From: Heterostelium multicystogenum
Taxonomy: Eukaryota > Evosea > Eumycetozoa > Acytosteliales > Acytosteliaceae
DNA: 43,741 nt
Reading direction: 5' to 3'
NCBI GenBank assembly: GCA_003667245.1
Contig: RCNN01000253.1
Coordinates: forward strand, 1-43,741
Under the pieces are notes generated by a model, which was given only the letters and a program-made list of their open reading frames with translations, was not told where the DNA came from and searched no databases. A program made the translations under genes and the position numbers. This document shows, piece after piece, positions 25,255-34,993 of this stretch (position 1 is its first letter; each line of letters begins with the position of its first letter).

Positions 25255-26379
25255 TTTGGCTATGACTAAATGCCTTGATTTATCTTTTATCTGAGTCAAC
25301 AGTTCCAATAATAATAATAATAATACAATGCAAAAATATGCTGCCTCAGAAATTTGAAGATGGCTTGATTGTCTCACAAAACTATATTGATAGTTTTTTG
25401 TTTTTATGACAAATCCCAAACAAAAATCTTCTTACTAAAAAGTATTTAGATAAAGATTTTTATGAATTTTAATCCTGGTCAAGATAATTATCAAATTGAA
25501 AAATCTTCTATAAACTAAACTTTTTTAAATTGTGTTGGTATCGACTATTGATGAAGTGGATTTAGGAGCTAACCTCCAAGTTTCTGATAGGCACGGTTAT
25601 ACCTATTCCTAAAGATGATAACTTTAAAAATATCCCAAGTGAAATCATTAACCAGTTTTAGACTAGTTCATATGAAATATTCCCAGTAGTTATTTCGAAA
25701 AATAGTATTGTGAAATCACCAAATGTATAACTATTTAAATAAAACTTTTGATATTCTATTAAATATCCAAACAATCTAAATAATTTTAATATCTATTTTA
25801 TACTTAGTATAAAGTGTTACTAAGCTAGCTTGCACCAAAACAACAACATACTAACTATATATAATACATCTCCTATAATCCATGGTCGTTTATATTATAA
25901 TATTACTTAGTCTAAATGTTTGTGTAATGATTCATAAAAGAAATACAAGAAGAAAAACAAAACAAAAGTGTAAAGAAACAGAAATGAGGGTTATTCAATT
26001 CAATAGATTATCTTAAAAAAACTTTGAAAATCAATTACGGACTTTGAGGTGTGGTAGCAGGTTCTCATAAAAAACAAACCCATTAATATTGTTTTTTCAA
26101 TGTTGTCAACAACATTGCAATCTTTATGTGTTTTTGTTTTTTTAGTTTAGTTTCTTTCTTTTTTTAGTATTATCATCATTTAATCTATTTATTTATAGTT
26201 GAAACTTATAGTGTATATATTCTATTATATAAATAAACAAACCTATATTTATTTATAAACAACACAGCAGTATAGATATAAATATCATTCACACATCTAG
26301 GTCAAATTACGATTATATCAACATCAATATCAATCAATCAATCTAGACTGGAAAAGATCTTAATAATAATCAATTCGAA
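25255..26379. other. Intergenic, divergent promoters
   Basis: Spacer of 1.1 kb between divergent genes, strongly AT-rich. It has ATT repeats at about 25305-25325 and poly-T/A runs around 26135-26170. I find no open frame with coding character. Confidence 0.55.
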
Positions 26380-26944
26380 ATGGCAAAAGTTTAAATTAGG
26401 AAATTGGGGCGCTATGATTGCTATATGTGCATGTTATAGTATGTGTTTGAATATTGATGCTTGGATATCATTATCTTGTTACTAAGACTTCATTTGCAAA
26501 TCATTAAATATATATTAGTATTAATCTGCAGTGGCATTATGGCTTGCATCTACCCAAGACAGTTTGTTGGTATTTATTCAATGTAAGTAGTAGGATGATA
26601 TCGTTGTTATTATAACTAGCCTCTTACTAAAGTAATCGTTTTCACCAAAAAAAGTGTTGTAGGTGTAGTCTTGTTGCCTCTATTGTGGCCAGTACCATGG
26701 ATAGGAAAGCTGAAAGCAATATTCCAACAATACTATGTAGCTGCTTTTATATGCCTTGGGTAACTACAACAATCAACTTATAAATATCGATAACAACTAA
26801 CATTATATTTCTTTATATAGTTTAAGTGTTTTAACATTCTTTGAAGTGCCAACAATTATTGGTGGAATTAGTTTAGGTATAGCAGGTATTGTTTTCTTGA
26901 TATCGGCAATCATGGGAGAAAAAGGAGACTACTTTGAGAGATAA
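26380..26944 (+). CDS. Small multi-spanning membrane protein, unknown function
   Basis: Four short exons (26380-26438, 26532-26582, 26663-26759, 26821-26944) separated by consensus GT-AG introns join into a protein of about 109 residues. It begins MAKVKLGNWGAM and ends GEKGDYFER. At least three, probably four, hydrophobic segments are visible, including VVLLPLLWPVPW, the segment around YYVAAFICLGLSVL, and GGISLGIAGIVFLISAIMG. A one-base break in the TTT at about 26390 must be ignored to read exon 1; otherwise a stop follows the fourth codon. The ATG is preceded by GAA. Every intron phase agrees with one continuous reading, which is the main support. I do not recognise the family; a small ER/Golgi membrane protein is a reasonable guess only. 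Confidence 0.7.
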
Positions 26945-27427
26945 TAACAGTCATCATTGTTTATAATAATAACAATAATATTATATAATATATCAAAAAA
27001 AAGCAACTCTGCACCATTAATATTTACAGTTAGATATTTTCGAATAGAAGAAATAACTCTTGTCAATCAATATTGTACAAACAAATATAACAATAACTAT
27101 CATTTTCTAATCTTTTTTTTTTTTTTTCAATTACATTTGCATCATACACAGATGTTCTTACTTGTAATAATAAAATCAATCAACACATATTAATTTACGC
27201 CATTCCAGATAACCTGTGTCTCTTTGCATCGGTATTGAATTTGACAGCACCATGTCATTTAGATCTAAAATATTTCTTTTTGTTTTTGCTTTGCATTCTA
27301 TGATTCCATTGCATTCTTTCCAATTCCATGTCACTTTAAAGACATTTTCTTTTTCTCATTTTGAAATTTCATTTGTATTTATCATATCTATATATAATTA
27401 GTTTCAACAAGAGATAATCATAACATC
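26945..27427. other. Intergenic between the small membrane protein and nitrobindin genes
   Basis: AT-rich 3' flank and promoter with a long T tract (about 27112-27128). The open frames here are AT-driven and low complexity; no gene is supported. Confidence 0.5.
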
Positions 27428-27981
27428 ATGACAAGTACTCCATTGAAGATTACTGATTTGTCATTTATCTTGGTGAGTGGAACGGAAGCGGAAAAGGTAT
27501 CTACCCAACCATTAAATCATTTGAATACACTGAAACTTTGAAATTTTCTTTTAATGGTAAACAAATTGAATACAAGTATGTCTGTTGATTTGGTGACGGT
27601 ACATTTAAATAGCTTACTAATTAGACATCCATTATCAACAGTCAAACTTCAAATAATGCTGCTACAGGTGGATTGATGCATTTTGAGAGTGGCTACATTA
27701 GAGTATTACCAACTGGTAAGATTGAATTGAATGTTGTTCAATCTTCAGGTATAGCTGATCACTATGATGGTACACTTGAGAGCAATGGCGATAAGCAATC
27801 ATTGTTCTTCAAGATGACTAGTATTTCAAGAACAACCACTGCAAAGTCACCACACGTGACTGACGCCACACGTAGATTCACTATAACCAATGGTACAGAC
27901 ATGAATGTATTCTTTGAAATGGCAACAACTACCCATCCTGAACTAGTTGAACACTTAAACAGCAATCTTAAAAAGAAATAA
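27428..27981 (+). CDS. Nitrobindin/THAP4-type heme-binding beta-barrel protein
   Basis: Exons 27428-27575 and 27642-27981 (intron GTATGT ... CAACAG) give about 162 residues, the usual length of a stand-alone nitrobindin. The N-terminal signature [14 protein letters not shown] fits the family's G-x-W-x-G-x-G-x-G-x-YPTI motif, followed by [12 protein letters not shown], the HFESGYIRV strand and [13 protein letters not shown]. The C-terminal [12 protein letters not shown] places a His where family members have the proximal heme ligand. Known members bind ferric heme and react with NO or peroxynitrite; a cytosolic NO or peroxynitrite role is inferred. One frame break, a missing G at about 27473 (LG junction), separates the first 15 codons from the rest and is probably a sequence error. 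Confidence 0.85.
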
Positions 27982-28087
27982 AACAACTTAGATAACTATC
28001 ACATGGATTAGATATTATAGACTCTTATCGCGTATTTGTTTGTTTGTTTTAAATTAATCCATCATTTTAAACTTTTATTTAAAAAAT

Positions 28088-29156
28088 TTAGAACTTGAGG
28101 GCGTGTGGGAATTCACCCTTACGGAGACCGAAGGCAGTCTTCAAGTAGAGGACCAACTCCTTTTGACCCTTGAGGGCAGCGAGGATGGCAGTGTCAACAG
28201 CCTTTTGGTCAGCAATACGTACCTCTGGGAGCTTCTTTGGCGACCTTCTCGACCTTCTTTTCACCGTCCTTGAAGAATTCACCTTCGGACTTCTTGGTGG
28301 CGACCTTCTTTTCAGCCTTGAAGTAAGCGTCGTTGACGGACTCTGGGACCTTAACGTTGGCAACGTTGACCTTGGTGGAGGTAGCGATGACGTAACGTTG
28401 GTCAATACGTCTCAATGGGACACCGTTGAGTCTGAATGGACCTAATAGTTATTGATTCCAACTGTTAGCAAATCGAAGTTCTTTCTCTCTAATACTTATT
28501 GTTTGTGATTGATTGTGACCCTATACCTATTATGTCTTCTTAACAAAAAATATAGCTGATGAAGGGAGTCGATCGATTCCACTCTGCACACATGTGAGAG
28601 AAAGTTTCGAGATGGCTAGCATATTATTACATTATGTATCATTTCTAGAATGACGAATTCACTTGATAGTTCAAGTGTGGTAACTATGCTAGCCAGCCTT
28701 AACATCAATTTTAAGTTAAAGAAGACGAAAACGTAATATAAACATGTAATGGATTTGGATCAATCAAATGGGATACATACCGGTGATCAAGAGGAGACCA
28801 GAGGTGAGTTGCTTCAAGAAGACGACTCTCTTACCAGCATAACGACCGGCAACGATGATGAGGACGGTACCTGGGGTGATGGTCTTACGGAGGGTGACAG
28901 TTGATTGCTTGTATTGACGGGCAGCAGCACGGACTTCACAGGTCTCGACTGGGGCGTACTTGGCAACCTTCTCCTTCAATTGGACCTTCTTTCCACCCTT
29001 GATGGTGGCTTCACGGACAACTGGGGCTGGGGCAGCCTTTGGAGCAGTGGTAACCTTGTTTTGACCCTTTTGCTTGGTCAAGTAGACACGGGTTCTCTTG
29101 GCGAAAGAACGCTTGCTGAATTGACGGAGACCGTTTCCGATGATTGGGTTTTGCAT
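28088..29156 (-). CDS. rpl6: 60S ribosomal protein eL6 (RPL6)
   Basis: Structural protein of the large ribosomal subunit. The conserved core is unmistakable: [33 protein letters not shown], then [20 protein letters not shown] and [10 protein letters not shown], ending [12 protein letters not shown]. The likely start is ATG 29156 ([18 protein letters not shown]), giving a short N-terminal extension compared with animal proteins. The coding intron at 28442-28780 (G|GTATGT ... TATTAG|GT) is 339 bp, several times longer than other introns here, and contains a strong hairpin (separate entry). A second, 5'-leader intron at 29161-29223 (GTATGT ... TTATAG) is likely, ending four bases before the ATG. 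One frame break near 28225 moves the last 45 codons to another frame and is most likely a sequence error. Confidence 0.95.
28613..28695. ncRNA. Candidate structured RNA in the long eL6 intron
   Basis: An 11-bp perfect stem, TGGCTAGCATA (28613-28623) with TATGCTAGCCA (28685-28695), encloses smaller hairpins: CACTTGA/TCAAGTG with a 4-base loop (about 28660-28677) and a 5-bp stem around 28640-28654. The result is a multi-branched fold. Ribosomal-protein introns often host small nucleolar RNAs. I find no C/D boxes on the sense strand and no convincing H and ACA boxes, so the class is open. It could also be a splicing-related fold or a remnant hairpin element. Confidence 0.35.
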
Positions 29157-29810
29157 TGCTCTATAATCAATCTCCAATTAATGACTGTCTAAATAGATAG
29201 ATACTATATAGGTAGAGACATACCTTTGATGGATTAGTGACAGACTTAGGTAAAGTGGAAATCGTGATTCAAACGGAAGTTATAGTCCGGTTCGTTAGTC
29301 AGAACAGAGAGCAGAGGATTACCCACCACAGTCTCCCATTTTTTCAAATTTTCAATTTTTTTTATTTTTATATTTTTTCTTTTCAGAAGTTCAAAAAATA
29401 CATACAACAGCTACAACATTACTGATTGATTAAATTCGCACTGCAAAAGGAAAAGTGATCATAACATGCAAGTTAGATCAATATAGATAAGATAGATAAC
29501 ATACGTTTTGATTTGTATCAATTTAATTTAATTTATCCTCTTTGATTGGAGAAAAAAAAGAGTGATATTGATTGGTACGTTAGTTTCGTAGTTTGGTCAA
29601 AGATAATTCTTAACTTATGATAGTTCATGATATTGTACTCCTTTTACAACTTTTAATAATATTATTAAATTAATTAACGAATGAATGAGATAGTTTGTGT
29701 AGTTTGGTAGCCTTCACAGTAGATCCAGATTTAAGAGGAAACCGTTTGATTTACCGCTGGATATTTAATTATTAACATAAATGTAAATGATTAAAACATG
29801 TATTAATTAA

Positions 29811-29972
29811 TTAGTTTACAAATGCGGTTTGATGGTTGTGGTTGTTGGTTCGTTGAAAGAGATGAAGGAGAAAGATATGCAAGTATGTTTGTTTGATAGG
29901 ATTAATACCTTGAATTTGTAGTTTGTTTTGGGCGAGTTTGCTTACCGCAACCTCCTCGGTTCCCTCTTCCAT
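29811..29972 (-). CDS. Possible small ORF or first exon, unrecognised
   Basis: ATG at 29972 opens a 53-codon frame starting MEEGTEEVAVSKLAQNKL. The first 21 codons have coding-like composition; the rest is His/Thr/Asn-rich and probably intronic, since good donors occur after codon 9 (GTAAGC) and codon 21 (GTATTAAT). No downstream exon was found before eL6. It could be a genuine micropeptide, a first exon, or chance. Confidence 0.25.
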   Translation of the reverse strand: MEEGTEEVAVSKLAQNKLQIQGINPIKQTYLHIFLLHLFQRTNNHNHQTAFVN

Positions 29973-30115
29973 TGATTCTTTTATTTACGTTCAATGATTC
30001 CAACACCGTTCCATTTCACCTAAGACATTTCTAATCAAAACAGGTAATTACTGTAAGATTTATAAACAAGGAAGTTGTGGTGATCATTTTTTATCCAGTG
30101 GTAATGATTGTTTTT

Positions 30116-30133
30116 GTGTGGTAATCACCACAC
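30116..30133. promoter_or_regulatory. 7-bp inverted repeat GTGTGGT-AATC-ACCACAC
   Basis: Perfect 7-bp arms with a 4-base spacer in non-coding sequence. GTGTGG-type boxes are typical of dictyostelid developmental promoters, so a transcription-factor site is possible but unproven. Confidence 0.3.
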
Positions 30134-30289
30134 TTCACAATGTTAATTCGACAACAACATCAATAACAAAACACATAACACAGTATTGTCAAAATGAAAC
30201 AGAACACTAAATCATGAAGAAGTTCAATTGTTTGTCATTACTTCACATTAATTAATAAAGAAGTAGGGTATGGTTCAACCTTACTTGAA

Positions 30290-30810
30290 GTGTATATGGG
30301 AGTGTATATATTGCAGAGTTTGAATATTCTCCTGTCCATACACCACCATAGATCAACATACATTGCACTCACATAATTCAAGTTCCTTCTGAAGGGTTAC
30401 AATTACTTTCATTTGACTAGCGGATACTTTTCTTGGTTCTTGCTTATAGGTGACATTTGGAGTAAGGCTCTGAAATTTTGAATTCAAACTCAAGAACTTG
30501 GAATGCTAAATGTCTGCATGCTAACATCATTACTGGTCCAACATCAGCATGTCGATGAACTAAGATGTAAATTGATGGTTTAAAAGTTACTTAAAATAGT
30601 TGTGATTGCAGATCTCTGCTTCCATTTATGGTCGTGATCATTATATACTTCTATAGATAGTCTTCTATCATGGAATCTTAAAATTTGTTGTGTGGTAGAA
30701 GGCGATCAGCAAGCAAATTGTCTCGTGGAAGTAAAAGACCTCGCAGTACAAGCACCATACATCAAATAGGAAAATATTTTTAAAGGAAGGTGTGTGTTGG
30801 TCTGCTTCAT
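30290..30810 (-). CDS. Unrecognised coding segment, frame-broken
   Basis: No single long ORF exists, but on the minus strand successive short frames carry amino-acid sequence of normal complexity and join at homopolymers. Pieces in order: a possible start at 30810 (MKQTNTHLPLKIF), DNLLADRLLPHN, RFHDRRLSIEVYND, YILVHRHADVGPVMMLAC, AFQVLEFEFKISEPYS, TYKQEPRKVSASQMKVIV and MLIYGGVWTGEYSNSAIYTL. The last ends at a consensus donor (CAA|GTAAGG) near 30288. The breaks at TTTT (about 30580) and AAA (about 30462) are of the same kind as in verified genes nearby. I do not recognise the family, and no exon after the donor was found. It may be a real gene with sequence errors or a decayed copy. Base composition is richer than the surrounding spacer. 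Confidence 0.5.
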
Positions 30811-30949
30811 CACGATTTTAGCAAAACTAGTGAAATTAATATGGTTGTTGTTTTATTGATCAAAAGGTGTCATGATCTGATTCAAAAAAACAAGAGCTGT
30901 ACCTCAGTTCGGTCACTTTGAAAAGTGATAAAACAAACCACACTTCAAA

Positions 30950-30965
30950 CACACACACCCACACT
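30950..30965 (-). promoter_or_regulatory. G-box-like motif (GTGTGGGTGTGTGTG on minus strand)
   Basis: The forward strand reads as CA repeats around CACACCCACAC. Dictyostelid G-boxes bound by G-box binding factor are GT-rich elements of this kind that mediate cAMP-induced post-aggregative expression. It lies about 140 bp upstream of the unrecognised segment's likely start and 700 bp upstream of the GATA gene, so either could be the target. Confidence 0.3.
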
Positions 30966-31663
30966 AAAATATTTGAATTTTCAGTTTGGACATGAATGAA
31001 AAAAACAAAAAAATAAAAAAAACAATTGTGTGTGGTTGTGTGTGAATGAATTCTTTGCAAATGATCAGATTGTTTTAGTGTAGATTGTTTGTGTCTAAAC
31101 ACCACCATTATTGATCACTTTGTTTACCATGTCACAGTTTTTCAATAGGTGACATACACATAGAAAATTAAAAGGTATGTGTGTGTGTCAGTAATTTTTT
31201 ATGGATGATCAAATGTAAAAGTGATGATGATGTTGATGTTTTGGTGATGAATGATCATGGTAGTTAGGTATATGGTGTGGTTGTTTTGTGGTTGATAGCA
31301 AACTGTGTTGGGCATGTCCATGGATCGTCGTCGGGTAACCACTTAAAATAGTCCTTGGTGTTATTTTTAGGATGTATGCTTTTGCATCTCTAGAGCTTAT
31401 CTCTAACTCTATAAATAATGGAACAACTTGTCATTTTATTTTCAAACCAATCAGCAAACAAACAAATAATCCAAACAAATAATAAATACAATAATAGCTA
31501 ATAATAATCCATAGCAAGATATATTATAATAATATAATAATATTAAAAGTAATAAATTAATTTATAACTTTTAAAATCAATCATTAATAGTAATTACGAT
31601 ATTTATACTTTGTCAACTTAATACCAACCAGCCATCCAACCAATCAATAACAATTATATCCTA

Positions 31664-32833
31664 ATGGAATTATTTGAAGACAATTTCAACTTAAATTTTA
31701 TTAATGAGAGAATGATGCATTCCAATAGCTTTAATAATAATAAAGAAGGCCAACAACACCACAGCAACATCAACAGTGGTGCCTCGAGAAATAATAGCAA
31801 TAACCCAAGATATCACCCATATCATTTATATAAATCACAAGCGATTCAATATTTACAAATTCCAATCGGAAACCAAAATAATAGCACCATTTACATAAAT
31901 AATAATAATAGCAACAATAGTATTTCCAGCCAGGGAAATCTAAATAGCAGCGGAAACAATCACAGTTTTTATGGATCATCTTCACCCATTTTTTCACCAA
32001 TGAGTCCATACCAATCCTCACCATATTCATCACCTTTTGCTTCGCCCAAAGGTGCAGTGCCACCCCAACTCTTCCTTTGCTCCACACCAAATAGCAGTGG
32101 AAGTTTCAGCGTTGACCGCTCTTCATCCTCGCCAGCCACAGTCATTTCCAATCCAACTACCACCAGCCAGTCAGATATTAAAATTCAAATCACCACAAGC
32201 AGCGACAGCATTACACCAAACAACAATAACTCCACCTCACCCTCAATAAGCTCAACTTCTCCAGTCATCAGCTCAGCAAACTCGGCAAAAGGTTTCTATG
32301 GCATGACTAGCAAACTACTACAACTTTGCCAATCGATTGACAATGAGCGTGGCGTTTCCAAGGAAAAAACCAGAATGTTGACAGAGTTGCACGACGAATT
32401 GGATTTGATCATCAAGAAAATCAACAAGGTCAAGAAGAACAAGCTTCCATATCCACCATTGCCCAGCGACGACCCCAACAAATCATTCATAGACTTGCGC
32501 CCTCGCCGAAACAGAAAGTGCAAATTGATGCACAAGGAGAACGAAGATAATATCCAATGCCAACGCTGTGGCACCAAGGATACTCCAGAGTGGCGCAAAG
32601 GTCCAGATGGATGCAAATCTCTCTGCAATGCATGTGGACTATACTATGCCAAAACCAAGAAGCGTGAGCAAGAACAAAGCCAAGCAATTTCACTATCACC
32701 AAGACAATTGGATGAACAAACAAAACAATCGAAACAAAGTCAACAAGAATCGAGTAATCTTTTAAATAACAACAGTCAATCTGCTTCACATAACACATCA
32801 ATAATTAGTATAAGTAGTTTAATTAATAACTAA
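31664..32833 (+). CDS. GATA-type zinc-finger transcription factor
   Basis: Intact single-exon ORF of 389 residues. The N-terminal two thirds are Asn/Ser/Pro-rich (poly-Asn, [22 protein letters not shown]), a likely activation or disordered region. A Lys-rich helical stretch (about 225-265) precedes the single zinc finger at about 297-323: [18 protein letters not shown] followed by [11 protein letters not shown], that is C-x2-C-x18-C-x2-C, with the basic tail KKREQEQ. Dictyostelid GATA factors (gta family, including Stalky/StkA and GtaC) control cell-type choice and aggregation; I cannot say which member this is. The C-terminus is Gln/Ser/Asn-rich. It is preceded by a long AT-rich leader, consistent with a developmentally regulated gene. 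Confidence 0.95.
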   Translation: MELFEDNFNLNFINERMMHSNSFNNNKEGQQHHSNINSGASRNNSNNPRYHPYHLYKSQAIQYLQIPIGNQNNSTIYINNNNSNNSISSQGNLNSSGNNHSFYGSSSPIFSPMSPYQSSPYSSPFASPKGAVPPQLFLCSTPNSSGSFSVDRSSSSPATVISNPTTTSQSDIKIQITTSSDSITPNNNNSTSPSISSTSPVISSANSAKGFYGMTSKLLQLCQSIDNERGVSKEKTRMLTELHDELDLIIKKINKVKKNKLPYPPLPSDDPNKSFIDLRPRRNRKCKLMHKENEDNIQCQRCGTKDTPEWRKGPDGCKSLCNACGLYYAKTKKREQEQSQAISLSPRQLDEQTKQSKQSQQESSNLLNNNSQSASHNTSIISISSLINN

Positions 32834-33151
32834 GCTAGCTATAATACACATAATTATTTTGTAATTTTTTATTAAATCGTTAATAAAAGTGTAATATAAT
32901 CAACGAATCTAACTTGTGTAAATTGAATATTATTAATTACAAGTATTGCATGCGGGTATGAATTTTAATTTATTTTAATTTTTGTTTTAAATTAGTGTTG
33001 TGTCTCGGTCGTTTGTATTCGATTAACAAAAACTTCTTAATTTTATAATTTTAGAATAATACTCTATTTATTTTTATTATTTATTTTAATATTATTATAA
33101 TTTTTTTTTGAGAAGAGTAGTATCTAGATAGATAAGAGAAGAGAGAGAGAG
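32834..33151. other. Short intergenic spacer, GATA gene to PNO1
   Basis: AT-rich 3' flank and PNO1 promoter. The leader just before the PNO1 ATG is purine-rich (GAGAGAGA). Nothing else seen. Confidence 0.5.
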
Positions 33152-34206
33152 ATGTCAGCTGTTACAGAAGTTAAGGAAGTCTCCTTGGAGACCATCGAGA
33201 AGGACGTAAAGAATCACAAGAGATCTAGAGATGAAGAGCCAATGGCCGACGATGAATATAGCGAGAATGTCAATGAACCAAATAAGAAACCAAGTTTTGC
33301 ACAGATTACCGTTGAGGAAAATGTATGATTGAGATTGAAATTGAGTGGAGTTGGGTGATCGATCAATAGAGATCGATTTCAAAAGCTATAGCTGAGGAGC
33401 CTTTTATTAATATGTTGATGATCAATTATAGGGAGACTCACAAACTAGAAAGATATCTATACCACCAAATAGAATGGCACCATTAAAGGGTAAATGGCAG
33501 CAGATTTATGAACCAATAGTAGTTCATCTTAAATTACAAATTAGAATGAATCTTAAAGCAAAGAAAGTTGAAATTAGAGTATGTTTCTGTGGGACCCAAA
33601 ACACGCAGTTAATCTTATTTATACTTATATCGTTCATTCTAGACATCAGATAAAACAGAGAGTGTTGGTGCACTCCAAAAAGCAGCAGACTTTGTACACG
33701 CTTTTGCACTTGGTTTTGAAGTAGAAGTATGTAGTAGTAGTAGTAGTGGCCTCATCACGCTACATCAAATACTAATCGTCCTCAAATGCTAATTTTTCCA
33801 TTGAATTACAGGATGCAATTGCTTTGCTAAGATTAGACGATTTATATATAGACTCATTTGATATTGAAGATGTAAAAACACTTAAAGGAGACAATTTATC
33901 TCGTGCCATCGGTCGTATCGCCGGTAAAGATGGAAAGACTAAATTCACAATTGAAAATACAACAAAGACAAGAATTGTTTTAGCCGACAAGTATGTTTAG
34001 ATTGATATCTATCTATATTGAGCATGAAGATGTTAATTCTTATCTATCTATCTATCTATCTTTGTAGACGTATTCATATTTTAGGATCATATGCAAACAT
34101 TAGAGTAGCTAAAGATGCCATTTGTAATTTGATTTTAGGTTCGCCACCAGGTAAAGTTTACGCCAAACTAAGAACAGTTGCAACAAGAATCAGTGAAAGA
34201 TTTTAA
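33152..34206 (+). CDS. pno1: PNO1/Dim2, KH-domain 40S ribosome biogenesis factor
   Basis: Partner of the NOB1 endonuclease in late 18S rRNA processing, acting in nucleolus and cytoplasm on pre-40S particles. Five exons (33152-33322, 33432-33578, 33643-33726, 33812-33990, 34068-34206) with consensus introns give 239 residues and no frame break. After an acidic/Lys-rich N-terminus (about 60 residues) the protein follows the family closely: [99 protein letters not shown], then [18 protein letters not shown] and [12 protein letters not shown]. The divergent first KH and second KH folds are both covered. Assignment is essentially certain. Confidence 0.97.
34041..34062. repeat. (TATC)n microsatellite in the last PNO1 intron
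   Basis: Five tandem TATC units just upstream of the acceptor of the last PNO1 intron; they serve as its pyrimidine-rich tract. Confidence 0.8.
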
Positions 34207-34993
34207 ATGATAATGATGATGCTGAAGATGATCAACATCATCAAGTTCGTTTATTTTGGAGATAACAATGAATCAATAAACCAATGTTAATTATCTATCT
34301 ACCTATCTGTTGGTACCAAATCAATCAATCAATCAATCAAACAAACAAAGCAAACCAAATAATAGTAATAATCATAGTAAACTTCACTCGCTTTTATGGA
34401 AAAAAAACATGATAGACGAGACAAGCTAATGTAAGGTGGGTGCTTGTGCATGGTAGTATTGCAGTGTGGTTTGTGGGGTATAAAAGTGGGGTGTGTGTTT
34501 GCATACATTGCAGTGCATTTAATTATTATATTAATTTTGAGATAATACCTTGTGTTTTTATGCAATGTATATTTATTCAACAACAACAACAACAACATTT
34601 TAAACATTCACTCTGTCTCTAATGCAAAGTAAACCAATATAATATATAAATATATAATTTAAAAAAAACACAATAATTTGTTGTTGTTGTAGTTTAAAAA
34701 TAATAATATTAGTATTAATTCAAACTTAAAATAGACCCTATTTGTACATATACATTCATACCTTCATACATATATAGTTAATATACTATCTTATATTTGT
34801 TTATTATAATATTATAATTATTACTTTTGTTTAGTTATTATTATTCCTCTATTTGTTTAGATAGATTTAGCTAGATACCTATAATTAGAAATAAACAGAG
34901 TAAAGAGTAAAGAGTAGAGATAGAAAGATAGAAAGAGAAAGGAGTAGTTGTAGAATCAAATAATCATATTTTTCATGTTGTTAAAAAAGAGTT
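34207..34993. other. Intergenic, PNO1 to Na+/H+ exchanger
   Basis: AT-rich spacer with an (AATC)n run at about 34320-34340, an AAC run at about 34578-34600 and poly-A. A short G-rich block around 34435-34500 contains GTGTGGTTTGTGGGG, a weak G-box-like element. No gene is supported. Confidence 0.5.

Larger units (their letters stand above)
29224..31663. other. Long sparsely coding region upstream of the GATA gene
   Basis: About 2.4 kb. It contains the eL6 promoter and leader (29224-29440), a possible small ORF at 29811-29972, an inverted repeat at 30116-30133, a frame-broken coding-like segment at about 30290-30810 (minus), and low-complexity GT/CA-rich sequence with a G-box-like motif at 30950-30965. 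The last 500 bases up to 31663 look like GATA-factor promoter and leader. Confidence 0.55.

Noticed and set aside
28557..28564. CTGATGAA on the plus strand, like a C box of a C/D snoRNA
   Set aside because: It is antisense to the host gene, and no matching D box occurs at a suitable distance.
29275..29330. GGTTCGTTAG resembling a tRNA B box
   Set aside because: No acceptor stem, anticodon arm or A box at the right spacing; no tRNA was found anywhere in the window on a reading scan.
31770..32090. 106-codon minus-strand ORF over the GATA gene
   Set aside because: Antisense shadow of Asn/Ser-rich codons in the intact GATA factor.
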